From NCBI GenBank assembly GCA_945865745.1, contig CAMBFP010000054.1, forward strand, positions 1 to 7,484: DNA of 7,484 nucleotides, read 5' to 3'. Each line of letters starts with the position of its first letter. The stretch's first letter is position 1. The DNA comes from Rhizobium sp. Q54. GTDB lineage: Bacteria > Pseudomonadota > Alphaproteobacteria > Rickettsiales > UBA1997. Below are positions 1 through 7,205 of the stretch, piece after piece. A program made the translations under genes and the position numbers. The notes beneath the pieces are model-generated. The model saw only the letters and a list, made by a program, of their open reading frames with translations, searched no databases and had not been told where the DNA came from.

Positions 1-764
1 GGGTAGTCGGCGATGATATCTTTCATTGTTTTATAAAAGACTAAATCATCAAAAGAGTTGCTGGCTGGTGAGGAAGAGATAATTGTAGCAGCAACGCCAT
101 TAGAGTTCGTAGCCTCATCCGCATCAGAAGAAGTGGCATTGGCAGATGCCGATCTGGCGTTGTAAGCGCCTAGCTTATTTGGCCCCGCACTGACCATTCC
201 CAATACCGCATTGGGAGTAACATTCTGTCTTGATCCAGATGGATTTGATTGAATTAACCAAAGATTTGAAGGACTTGCAGATAATTGATTATTAGCCATT
301 GTAGAGAAATTAGTAACACCAAAATCAGGTGCGGCATTTAAGATGGCGGCGGTGGTAAATCTTTTATCGACGAAATAGACAATCTTGTTACCAAAGCCAT
401 CTTCAGCATATTCCGACGGAAGGCCTAATGTGCGAGTTGGAACCGCGCCCAAAATATAATTTGTATCAATCGCAGTAACCCCAGAAACAGTCACGCAACC
501 TCCTGAAGTTCCATAATCATAATCAACCGACTTAACCTTAGTTAGCGGAGCTGGACAAGGCAGAGATTTATTAACTCTTATGTAATTCCCGAGAATTTTA
601 TACACCCTATCCATTCTCTCTTTCGTTAGGCGAGTTTGATCGTTCTTTAAATTATCCACCGAGATCGTTAACGCACCAGCAACAAGCGTAGAAATAATTA
701 CTAAAACAATCGACAACTCGATGAGGGAGTAAGCTCTCTGAATGTTTGCAAATTTTCTTTTCAT
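1..764 (-). CDS. Type IV prepilin / pseudopilin-like protein (partial, C-terminus outside window)
   Basis: The frame is open for 254 codons from the ATG at 764-762 to the window edge. The N-terminus is a classic class III prepilin signal: an 11-residue leader with three basic residues (K2, R3, K4), R10, then A11|Y12-S-L-I-E16 and a hydrophobic stretch to about residue 35. In the family, prepilin peptidase (PilD/GspO type) cuts before residue 12 and methylates the new N-terminus, and E+5 (E16 here) aligns subunits in the fibre. The residue before the cut is Ala rather than the more usual Gly. The globular part carries C70 (in LPCPAP) and C90, a possible disulfide, then a GAVPTRTLGLP segment and DGFGNKIVYFVD, a layout I associate with pilin-like proteins of alphaproteobacteria. 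Whether it belongs to a type IV pilus, a type II secretion pseudopilus or another filament cannot be decided here. It is transcribed divergently from the tRNA. No strong Shine-Dalgarno precedes the ATG, only AAAGAA directly in front. Family is confident, specific role is not. Confidence 0.88.
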   Translation of the reverse strand, partial: MKRKFANIQRAYSLIELSIVLVIISTLVAGALTISVDNLKNDQTRLTKERMDRVYKILGNYIRVNKSLPCPAPLTKVKSVDYDYGTSGGCVTVSGVTAIDTNYILGAVPTRTLGLPSEYAEDGFGNKIVYFVDKRFTTAAILNAAPDFGVTNFSTMANNQLSASPSNLWLIQSNPSGSRQNVTPNAVLGMVSAGPNKLGAYNARSASANATSSDADEATNSNGVAATIISSSPASNSFDDLVFYKTMKDIIADY

Positions 765-781
765 TTCTTTGTTATTTTTTT

Positions 782-809
782 TTGACAAATCGAACTTAAT
801 TCCTACGTT
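782..809 (+). promoter_or_regulatory. Possible sigma-70-type promoter for the tRNA-Ala gene
   Basis: A perfect TTGACA lies at 782-787. A TACGTT at 804-809, which matches the -10 consensus at the first, second and last bases, follows after a 16-base spacer. Transcription would start near 816 and give a leader of about 40 nt before the mature tRNA. The weak -10 keeps this tentative. The element also lies in the 5' region of the divergent prepilin gene, so the two transcripts may share this spacer of about 93 bases. Confidence 0.45.
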
Positions 810-857
810 GCGCCACCTTCGATTTTGAAGCCAAGGTTTTATTTAAGAATTTGTTGT

Positions 858-933
858 GGGGATATAGCTCAGTTGGTAGAGCACCTGCTTTGCAAGCAGG
901 GGGTCCGGAGTTCGAGTCTCCGTATCTCCACCA
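858..933 (+). tRNA. tRNA-Ala, anticodon UGC
   Basis: The 76-nt cloverleaf folds completely by eye. The acceptor stem pairs 858-864 with 923-929. The D-arm is GCTC/GAGC (867-870 with 879-882) around a loop containing TTGG. The anticodon stem CCTGC/GCAGG (884-888 with 896-900) closes the loop TTTGCAA, with anticodon TGC at 891-893. The T-arm CGGAG/CTCCG (906-910 with 918-922) closes the loop TTCGAGT. A930 is the discriminator and CCA (931-933) is encoded in the DNA. The third acceptor pair is G860-U927, the G3:U70 wobble that alanyl-tRNA synthetase recognises, which independently supports alanine identity. UGC reads the GCN alanine codons. In many bacteria this tRNA sits in the 16S-23S spacer, but no rRNA is visible within about 850 bases on either side. 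Confidence 0.98.
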
Positions 934-1043
934 TTTCTTTGCTGATTTACATTGCTGTTGCGGTTTGCTGATTTGGTGCTTGTTTTTTTGTTAGTCTGGT
1001 TGCTATTTATCCACCTTCTCTAGTTCAAGAACAATTCTCAAAC
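934..1043 (+). other. Non-coding spacer between tRNA-Ala and icd, with an 11-bp direct repeat
   Basis: The 110-base gap has no gene. TTTGCTGATTT occurs twice, at 938-948 and 964-974, a 26-base period. A T7 run lies at 983-989, but no clear GC-rich stem precedes it, so it is not a convincing intrinsic terminator. No strong promoter or Shine-Dalgarno is visible before icd. The tRNA transcript may read through, or icd may use a weak promoter in this stretch. Confidence 0.5.
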
Positions 1044-2252
1044 ATGAAAAAAATTCTCGTAAAAAATCCCGTTGTTGAAATTGACGGCGACGAAATGACT
1101 CGCGTCATTTGGAAATTCATTAAAGAAAAATTAATCCTCCCTTACCTCGATTTACCGATTAAATATTTCGATCTTAGCGTTGAAAATCGTGACGCAACTC
1201 TAGATCAAGTAACTATAGATTCAGCCAACGCTATCAAGGAATGCGGCGTGGGAATTAAATGTGCAACAATCACTCCCGACGAAGCACGTAAAATTGAATT
1301 TAATCTCAAAGAAATTTGGAAATCGCCAAATGGCACGATCAGAAATATTCTCGACGGAACAGTTTTTCGTGAACCAATCGTCTGCGCGAATGTTCCGCGC
1401 CTAGTTCCGAATTGGACTTCACCAATCATCGTCGGCCGTCACGCTTTTGGCGACCAATATAAAGCGACAGATTTCGTCGTTCCTAGCAAAGGAAAATTAA
1501 CGATTAAATTCGAAGGCGAAGATGGAAAAGTAATCGAGCACGAAGTTTTTAAATTCAAAGGCGGCGGCATTGCCTTAGCAATGTATAACACCGACGAATC
1601 AATTCGCGGATTTGCCAATTCTTGCTTCAACTTAGCCGTACAAAAAAACTGGCCGCTTTATCTCTCAACAAAAAATACAATTCTAAAAAAATACGATGGT
1701 CGCTTCAAAGATATTTTTGCCGAAATTTACGAAAAAGATTTCAAAGGAAAAGTTCACTACGAGCACCGCTTGATCGACGACATGGTTGCAAGCGCATTGA
1801 AGTGGAGCGGCAATTTCATCTGGGCCTGCAAAAATTACGACGGCGATGTTCAATCTGATTCAGTCGCGCAAGGCTTTGGCTCTTTGGGCTTGATGACTTC
1901 AGTTCTAATAACTCCAGACGGAAAAATAATGGAAGCCGAAGCCGCACACGGCACGGTAACCAGACATTTCCGCGAACACCAAAAAGGCAACCCAACTTCA
2001 ACCAACCCCCTCGCCTCAATATTTGCCTGGACCCGCGGCCTTGAGTTCCGCGGCAAACTCGACGGCAATCAAGAGCTAATCGACTTCTGCCACAAATTAG
2101 AAAAGGTCTGCATCGCCACAGTAGAATCCGGCAAGATGACCAAAGACCTCGCCGTTTGTATTCACGGAAACAAGGTGGAGCATAGGAAACACTATCTCTA
2201 CACCGAGGAATTCTTGGAAGAGATTGCGAAGAATTTGCAAGAAAAACTTTAG
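1044..2252 (+). CDS. icd: NADP-dependent isocitrate dehydrogenase (eukaryote-like homodimeric type)
   Basis: This cytosolic TCA-cycle enzyme oxidatively decarboxylates isocitrate to 2-oxoglutarate and makes NADPH. The 402-residue protein is full length for the short eukaryote-like family of human IDH1/IDH2, and its N-terminal half runs almost in register with human IDH1. Visible substrate residues are T77, S94 and N96 (in SPNGT), R100, R109, R132 (in GRHAFGDQY) and Y139. K210, D246, D268 and D272 (in YDGDVQSD) match the catalytic lysine and the metal-binding aspartates. The HGTVTRH segment at 302-308 is the NADP-binding loop. R132 is the equivalent of the human R132 mutation hotspot and is intact. 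The N-terminal VKNPVVEIDGDEMTR is the family signature, which fixes the ATG at 1044 although no clear Shine-Dalgarno precedes it. It lies 110 bases after the tRNA and 31 bases before the giant gene on the same strand. Nothing suggests inactivation. Confidence 0.98.
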   Translation: MKKILVKNPVVEIDGDEMTRVIWKFIKEKLILPYLDLPIKYFDLSVENRDATLDQVTIDSANAIKECGVGIKCATITPDEARKIEFNLKEIWKSPNGTIRNILDGTVFREPIVCANVPRLVPNWTSPIIVGRHAFGDQYKATDFVVPSKGKLTIKFEGEDGKVIEHEVFKFKGGGIALAMYNTDESIRGFANSCFNLAVQKNWPLYLSTKNTILKKYDGRFKDIFAEIYEKDFKGKVHYEHRLIDDMVASALKWSGNFIWACKNYDGDVQSDSVAQGFGSLGLMTSVLITPDGKIMEAEAAHGTVTRHFREHQKGNPTSTNPLASIFAWTRGLEFRGKLDGNQELIDFCHKLEKVCIATVESGKMTKDLAVCIHGNKVEHRKHYLYTEEFLEEIAKNLQEKL

Positions 2253-2283
2253 AAAATCAGATACAAAATCGGATAATTAGCCT

Positions 2284-5200
2284 ATGCCTATTAATCTTAC
2301 TCTCTCGCAATATGTTAAGGCCGACTCCATAGAGTTTTCTGAATTCTTAACAAATAGATATGTTAGGAAAACTCTAGGTGACGCAAATGCAGCCTTAAAA
2401 AAGAAACAAAATGATAAAGCTTTAACAGCTCTAACACAAATATTAGGACTGGCGGCGCGAGCAGAAGATTTAGAGGAAGCTAAGGAACTTGCTGTAACAA
2501 TAGAAATAGCTCTGCGCACTGATGCTGCTGCTAAGTTAACTAGCAAACCTGCTCCCCGCGTTGCCGGACCAGATTCGAGTAAAGATCGATTTACAGCATC
2601 TCAAATTATTAAATCATTAACAGAGGCTGCAACAAAATTTATGCTTAATGGCGGCTCCAATTACGAGGAGATTAAGGCTTATGATTGGTTTTTTGGCGGA
2701 GAAACAAAGGATGAATTAGCCCTAAAATTAGCAGAATATTTTAAAAAAGCTGAAAGTGTAATAACATTGATTCCCGAAAAAAAAGGCGCTCTAGAAGATT
2801 TGATTTTAGAACATACAAGAAAGATCGAGGAAGCAAATAGTGCCAGTACCCCTGCTGCAAAAACAACAAAAACACCAAAACTACTCTCACAAAGCATACA
2901 AGAAAAGATAGACGGCGCTGCCGAAGCAACAGCCGCAAAGAAGTCAAATCCTACTGATGCTGATCGAATTGAATTCTTAACTTTTTGCATCGACAGAGAT
3001 TTAGCAAATCCCGAAAAATTTGCAGAAGAATTTCCCAAAAAAGCGCTGGATTTTAAGAGTCTAGGAAAGGTGGACTTAGCTCCCCTGGATGCACAAACTG
3101 AAAAAACCAAAAAAGAATTAGATCGGCTAGAAAAAACTAGGCAGGGAATAGTTCCGGATAATTTATACAACCTTGATCTACAACTACCCAAACTCGTCGC
3201 TGCAAACCCCACATTAAGCAAGCTCGTAACTACAGAAAAAGCTAGCGAGCTAGAAAAAATCATTAGAGGTGGCGATGCCGTCAATCCTGAATATGAAAAA
3301 GTAAGAGGTTTTTTTGGCGAAAATGGCTTAAATGAACAGACTTTTGCTAAGTTTTTTGAAATCACTGAAGATGAATATGGAACAAAAAAATTACTGCTAA
3401 GACAAGATGAAATTGAAGTCATAAATAATGAGGCAATAGCGGCATTTTGTACAAACATTAATGGTGGCAAAAAGCCTAAAGCACTTAAAACTATATTAAC
3501 CTCAGATATTGGCATTCTTCCCGGAACTCCAAAATCAGAAAAGGCACTGAAAGATACTTATCTTGAAATTGGAACAATGCTTGGCATCACAGCGGAAGAA
3601 AATTCATTAAAAACACCAGATGGAAATGATAGAGACGATAAACCATCTATTAGAGATGCTGCATTAGCCAAATTCACAGATTTTTTTGCAGTTAGCACTG
3701 ATAATAAAATCACGAAAAAAGACGGAAAAACACCAGCATCTAACTCCACAAAAGTAGTTGCCTTAGAAGCCTTCGTTGCTTATTTAAACCGTGATAAAAC
3801 CGACTTATTAGCAGGAGATTTAGCCAATCTAATCACTGGATTAAAAGGCGCTCCGTTACAATTATCAGAAGCGGAAATTAAATGCTTCGCCCAAGTAAAA
3901 AAAGTTCTGGATACTCCAGCTCCACTCAGAGAAATAATTAATGAAGTAGAGAGGGAATTAAGCGGCAAATTATGGCCAAAAGACACTGCAGAAGATATAA
4001 AAAGTCTAATCAAATCTAGCGCAGATTTTGCTACATTTAAACTAAAGTTAGAAGAGCTCTGGAAAGAAAAAGTTCCTGCCGTAGAAATACCAGAAGATGT
4101 AGCAGCCGCACTTGCCGATGATGGAAGATATAAGGTAATGTCAGAAGCCCCACGGCATCTCGATGACTTTTACGAAATCAGCCATCAAAGTCTTAAATTA
4201 AAATCAAAAAAACGCGCAGAAGTAATCGCGACGAATTCGATGCCGGTTTTCGTTGCACAGCCCGCCGGGGCTTTAATTCCACCTCCTGAAACTGCTGACT
4301 TCGAACTTCCACTTGAAGTAAAGGGATTATTTTCCCCTGATGGCAAATACTCAAAGATGCTGAAGAATATGGTACCAGAAGAAGCAATACTCATTAAACT
4401 AAAAATTGATGAGACTAGCAAATTATGGCCAAAAGGAGCGACCACTGAAGAAAAAAATGAAGCATCAAAAGCAGCTACGTTATCAGAGTTCCAACAATCT
4501 TTAACGGCTCTTTGGCAAAAAAAAGGTGCTGATATTCATACTTCAGCTTCGGCTTCAGCTCTATCCGAAGTAGCCCCTTCTGCTTCGGTCTCGGCTTCCG
4601 CAGCCCCTGTAAAAAAACCACCCGAACCACTCGATCCCGTCAAACAATTAATGATGGAATTCGTAATAGCATCATCCGCAGCATTCAAACTGAATGATGC
4701 CAAAGCGTGGACAGTAACCGGCTCCACACAATCTCTAGAATCACTTAAAGCATCTCTCTCTTCAAAAGTTTTCCGAGATCTCTACGATCAAAGCTTGCAA
4801 TACGCGGCATTAGAAAATGGGAAGGCCTATAAATATCTCACAGATAAAGCTATTACCGACGAAGATATTGAGCTTTACACAGTTTTTAGCAAAGCCTGCT
4901 TGTCCACAGCGCAATTTTTCGCAAGTCACGGCGAAGAAGTTGATTTAATTGATGCCGTCACAAGAGAACTAATTGTTGGTAAGGCAAATAGTGAGGCAGC
5001 TAAATCTAGAAAAGCATACTCTCTCAAAGCGATTAATAATGATAACGAATTAACAGAAAAGAATGGAGAGCTATATAAATTCCTCTCCGCTCCACGCTTC
5101 ACCGCAGTAGGAAAAGAAATTTCTCAAGCCGATCTATTGATCAGAGTTTGTAAAAAATCTGATGTTAGCTCTAAGACTGAGGCTGAGGGAATAAAAAAAG

Positions 5201-7188
5201 TCGGTGAATTCCTTGAATCTTTACAAGATTTAAAAACTAGTTTTGAGCGAGAATGTATCCAGAAAAATGCACCAGTAGATGGGGAGAAAAATTTTGAAGA
5301 AAAGATGAGAGAATTTAAAAAAAAATTCCAGAAAAATATTGACGCGGCTGCATCGGCCGCAGCGTTGGCCTACCTAAATACTTTGGTCGGAAATGGAATA
5401 AACACAAAAGGTGAAGAGGTGCCCAGTTATGATGGGTGTTTAATCACGGGACAAGAGCAGAATTTTGCTATTGAAGGCAGGAAGATCGATCAAACTTTCA
5501 AATCCCTAATTTTTGATCCTAGTTTAATTGAATCTTTCTTCGAACAAGCTCTCGCAGTAACTGAGAAGAAATTTAAAACTCACGAATCTTACGTAACCTG
5601 CTATGACGCATCAATTGTTGATGGGGCTAAAAGCACTCTAGTTAAAGAAAATAGACAGAGTTTTGATAAGACACTGGCAGAAAAGGAGACAGAATACCTG
5701 CCAAAATTAGAAGAATTAGAGTCATTGGGTAAAGCAACATTAGCCACAAAAACAGAAGTAGATTCATTGACGGAATCCGCTGCTAAAATGATGGAAGCAA
5801 CCAAAGCATTTTTCTCTGACAATTATCATGGAGAAGATTCTGAAACCGCCTTTCAAGAAAATTCAGCTGAATATAAATTATATTCATATCTTGGATTACC
5901 TAGGGGCAAGGTTCCTACTGATGTTAGGGATTTGATACAGGTTCAAACGGCTGCAGTCTCGCAAGAGATGGTAGAGATGGTAGCCAAGAGAATGGGCGGA
6001 GAGGCCTTAGTAGAACAATTAAGAAAGCTCGAGGCTGATAAAAAAACAGCAGATGCCGAGATAGAGAAATTAAAAGCAGAATGTGACCAATTAAAGAATC
6101 CAAGCAGAAGCGCTAGCGCTGCCGATTTAAAAAATGCAGAAGCAAAACTACTTGCCTCTGAGGTTAGACTAAAAGCTTTAGAAGCCGAAAAAAAAAGAGA
6201 ATATGACGATTTAAAAACAAGATACGAATCACAAGCTAAAGAATTAAAATCTCTCCGTAATTCAGAAGAATCTTCTGAATTAGAATCGCAAATAAAATCG
6301 GCCGAAGCAGCAGCAGCTCCAGGAATAACAATTGCTGACTTAGAAGCCAAAATAAAAGCTTTAGAATCAGCGGCAATAGCTCAAGGATTAGAAAAAGAAG
6401 CTCAAGCTAAAGAGTTGAAGCTAGAGATAGAAAGACTCGGCGGAGCTTTATCAAAAGCTGTTTCGCTAAAATCAAATCCCTTCCCAAAAAAAGAAGGAGC
6501 CTTAGTAGCAGGTCCCAGCCAAAAAGCTAAAAGTCCACAGCCAAATGAAGGCGCCCCAAGAGAATCGGACGACAGAGGAGGTGAAGAGAAAAAAGGAGAG
6601 GAAGAGGAAGAAGGGAAGAGGAAGGCGTCGGATAAAACAGAAAGCTGCCTAATAAACGCCATAGAACTCATAAAATTATATCCCGGAGATAAAATCAGCT
6701 TAAGCAAAGAGACTTTTGGTGAGCGTGGCAAATCTAATCCAGTGCTCGAGGCAAGACATATTAAAGAATTAGTCGATCTAGTAGAACCAATCAGACTAAA
6801 TGGATCCATGTATGGCGGCTTAACTTTTGATTTCAAAGACTCCGACCCGAAAGATGTTAGAAAATTTTTACAGAGCACCCACCGCGCTAATTTCCGCAGC
6901 TGCACGATTAAGAATCTAGATCTAGAGGCCGCGTTCGCAGGATCGACAGAGGAGAAAGGTAATATTCTTGGAAATTTCTCCACGGTAAGATTCACAAATT
7001 GTACATTTGAAAGTCACAAACTCAGCGGTTTCCGCTTTAAAATTGAGAATATCCGGAATAGCCCAGAAAGTAGTAACGGACTTAATCCAGAGGTCGACAT
7101 CTCTTCTCCTAGCGCAAGCCCAAAAATAACAAAAGTTGAAAAAGCATCTAATCGCAATGCTAGAGGTAGCGCCTCACCTGCGGCTTAA
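2284..7188 (+). CDS. Giant 1634-residue hypothetical protein: helical modules, coiled coil and pentapeptide-like C-terminus
   Basis: I recognise no family over most of this protein. An in-frame TAG at 2278-2280 makes ATG 2284 the first possible start; a weak GGA (2271-2273) lies 10 bases upstream. There is no signal peptide or membrane segment, so it is cytoplasmic or exported by a signal-less route. Layout by residue: 1-83, charged helices with a TPR-like look; 84-100, Pro/Ala/Ser linker; 100-184, helical; 185-199, Ser/Thr/Ala/Lys linker; 200-750, mixed helical region; 753-785, Ser-Ala repeat ending in a Pro-rich stretch; 786-1239, helical; 1240-1393, heptad-like Leu/Ala/Glu/Lys coiled coil with a break near 1272-1280; 1420-1453, acidic-then-basic tract; 1455-1590, C-terminal domain ending in pentapeptide-like repeats; 1591-1634, Ser/Ala/Pro-rich, Lys/Arg-containing tail. 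Residues 538-597 and 689-748 are a diverged duplication. It lies 31 bases after icd with no visible terminator, so co-transcription is possible. It could be a structural protein, a scaffold or a secreted effector; these are guesses. The unbroken length argues that it is a maintained gene. Confidence 0.9.
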   Translation: MPINLTLSQYVKADSIEFSEFLTNRYVRKTLGDANAALKKKQNDKALTALTQILGLAARAEDLEEAKELAVTIEIALRTDAAAKLTSKPAPRVAGPDSSKDRFTASQIIKSLTEAATKFMLNGGSNYEEIKAYDWFFGGETKDELALKLAEYFKKAESVITLIPEKKGALEDLILEHTRKIEEANSASTPAAKTTKTPKLLSQSIQEKIDGAAEATAAKKSNPTDADRIEFLTFCIDRDLANPEKFAEEFPKKALDFKSLGKVDLAPLDAQTEKTKKELDRLEKTRQGIVPDNLYNLDLQLPKLVAANPTLSKLVTTEKASELEKIIRGGDAVNPEYEKVRGFFGENGLNEQTFAKFFEITEDEYGTKKLLLRQDEIEVINNEAIAAFCTNINGGKKPKALKTILTSDIGILPGTPKSEKALKDTYLEIGTMLGITAEENSLKTPDGNDRDDKPSIRDAALAKFTDFFAVSTDNKITKKDGKTPASNSTKVVALEAFVAYLNRDKTDLLAGDLANLITGLKGAPLQLSEAEIKCFAQVKKVLDTPAPLREIINEVERELSGKLWPKDTAEDIKSLIKSSADFATFKLKLEELWKEKVPAVEIPEDVAAALADDGRYKVMSEAPRHLDDFYEISHQSLKLKSKKRAEVIATNSMPVFVAQPAGALIPPPETADFELPLEVKGLFSPDGKYSKMLKNMVPEEAILIKLKIDETSKLWPKGATTEEKNEASKAATLSEFQQSLTALWQKKGADIHTSASASALSEVAPSASVSASAAPVKKPPEPLDPVKQLMMEFVIASSAAFKLNDAKAWTVTGSTQSLESLKASLSSKVFRDLYDQSLQYAALENGKAYKYLTDKAITDEDIELYTVFSKACLSTAQFFASHGEEVDLIDAVTRELIVGKANSEAAKSRKAYSLKAINNDNELTEKNGELYKFLSAPRFTAVGKEISQADLLIRVCKKSDVSSKTEAEGIKKVGEFLESLQDLKTSFERECIQKNAPVDGEKNFEEKMREFKKKFQKNIDAAASAAALAYLNTLVGNGINTKGEEVPSYDGCLITGQEQNFAIEGRKIDQTFKSLIFDPSLIESFFEQALAVTEKKFKTHESYVTCYDASIVDGAKSTLVKENRQSFDKTLAEKETEYLPKLEELESLGKATLATKTEVDSLTESAAKMMEATKAFFSDNYHGEDSETAFQENSAEYKLYSYLGLPRGKVPTDVRDLIQVQTAAVSQEMVEMVAKRMGGEALVEQLRKLEADKKTADAEIEKLKAECDQLKNPSRSASAADLKNAEAKLLASEVRLKALEAEKKREYDDLKTRYESQAKELKSLRNSEESSELESQIKSAEAAAAPGITIADLEAKIKALESAAIAQGLEKEAQAKELKLEIERLGGALSKAVSLKSNPFPKKEGALVAGPSQKAKSPQPNEGAPRESDDRGGEEKKGEEEEEGKRKASDKTESCLINAIELIKLYPGDKISLSKETFGERGKSNPVLEARHIKELVDLVEPIRLNGSMYGGLTFDFKDSDPKDVRKFLQSTHRANFRSCTIKNLDLEAAFAGSTEEKGNILGNFSTVRFTNCTFESHKLSGFRFKIENIRNSPESSNGLNPEVDISSPSASPKITKVEKASNRNARGSASPAA
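3895..4074 (+). repeat. Internal protein repeat, copy 1 (residues 538-597 of the giant protein)
   Basis: This segment aligns without gaps to residues 689-748, a constant offset of 151 residues (453 bases). Shared landmarks are K540, L542, P547, I551, the block KLWPK at 562-566, K573, A580, F585, L589, L592, W593 and K596. The two Trp are 29 residues apart in both copies. At DNA level, gcaaattatggccaaaag (3965-3982) is identical in copy 2. I count 12 identities in 35 from KLWPK onward, and fewer before it. Confidence 0.7.
4348..4527 (+). repeat. Internal protein repeat, copy 2 (residues 689-748 of the giant protein)
   Basis: This is the partner of the segment 151 residues upstream, with KLWPK at 713-717 and the second Trp at 744. 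The identical 18-base stretch lies at 4418-4435. The copy runs directly into the Ser-Ala linker. The rest of the DNA has diverged strongly, so the duplication is old and KLWPK was probably kept by selection. Confidence 0.7.
4543..4605 (+). repeat. Ser-Ala linker encoded by degenerate TCNGCN hexamers
   Basis: Residues 754-774 of the giant protein are mainly alternating Ser and Ala, encoded by imperfect TCAGCT/TCGGCT hexamers. A Lys/Pro-rich stretch (residues 775-785) follows. The pattern looks like a flexible inter-domain linker that grew by hexamer slippage and then diverged at third positions. Shorter SAS-type linkers recur at residues 186-192, 1276-1280 and near the C-terminus. Confidence 0.7.
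6001..6462 (+). other. Predicted coiled-coil region of the giant protein (residues 1240-1393)
   Basis: About 150 residues are rich in Leu, Ala, Glu and Lys, with hydrophobic residues spaced three and four apart, for example around LRKLEADKK, EIEKLKAECDQLK and LKLEIERLGG. A Pro-Ser-Arg-Ser-Ala break at 1273-1280 and an Ala-Pro-Gly break near 1330 split it into about three helices. Such regions usually drive oligomerisation or form a rod. The call is by eye, not computed. Confidence 0.7.
6886..7044 (+). repeat. Pentapeptide-repeat-like segment near the C-terminus of the giant protein (residues 1535-1587)
   Basis: Bulky hydrophobic residues recur every five positions: F1537, I1542, L1547, then after an 18-residue step F1565, F1570, F1575, L1580 and F1585. 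Two residues before each centre the side chain is often small or hydrophobic (A1535, C1540, L1545, G1563, V1568, C1573), as in the A(D/N)LXX pentapeptide family, which folds as a right-handed four-sided beta-helix. About eight units would give two coils, with an insertion between them containing a TEEKG turn. This is fewer repeats than in typical family members, so the call is moderate. Confidence 0.6.
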
Positions 7189-7205
7189 AACTTACAAGTA
7201 GAAAA

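Noticed and set aside
816..846. Small inverted repeat ACCTT...AAGGT followed by TTTTATTT upstream of the tRNA
   Set aside because: The stem is only five A/T-rich pairs and it sits between the likely promoter and the tRNA, so a terminator there would make no sense.
1622..1858. Plus-strand 78-codon frame inside icd
   Set aside because: It lies entirely within the well-conserved isocitrate dehydrogenase frame and has an implausible composition.
2679..3515. 278-codon open frame on the minus strand inside the giant gene
   Set aside because: It is antisense to a long coding frame and is rich in Ser, Phe and Leu, as expected for the complement of Lys/Glu/Ala-rich coding DNA. No family motif.
6402..6995. 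197-codon minus-strand open frame under the coiled-coil and acidic region
   Set aside because: It is Ser/Phe/Pro-rich because it is the complement of Glu/Lys/Gly codons; no recognisable domain or ribosome binding site.
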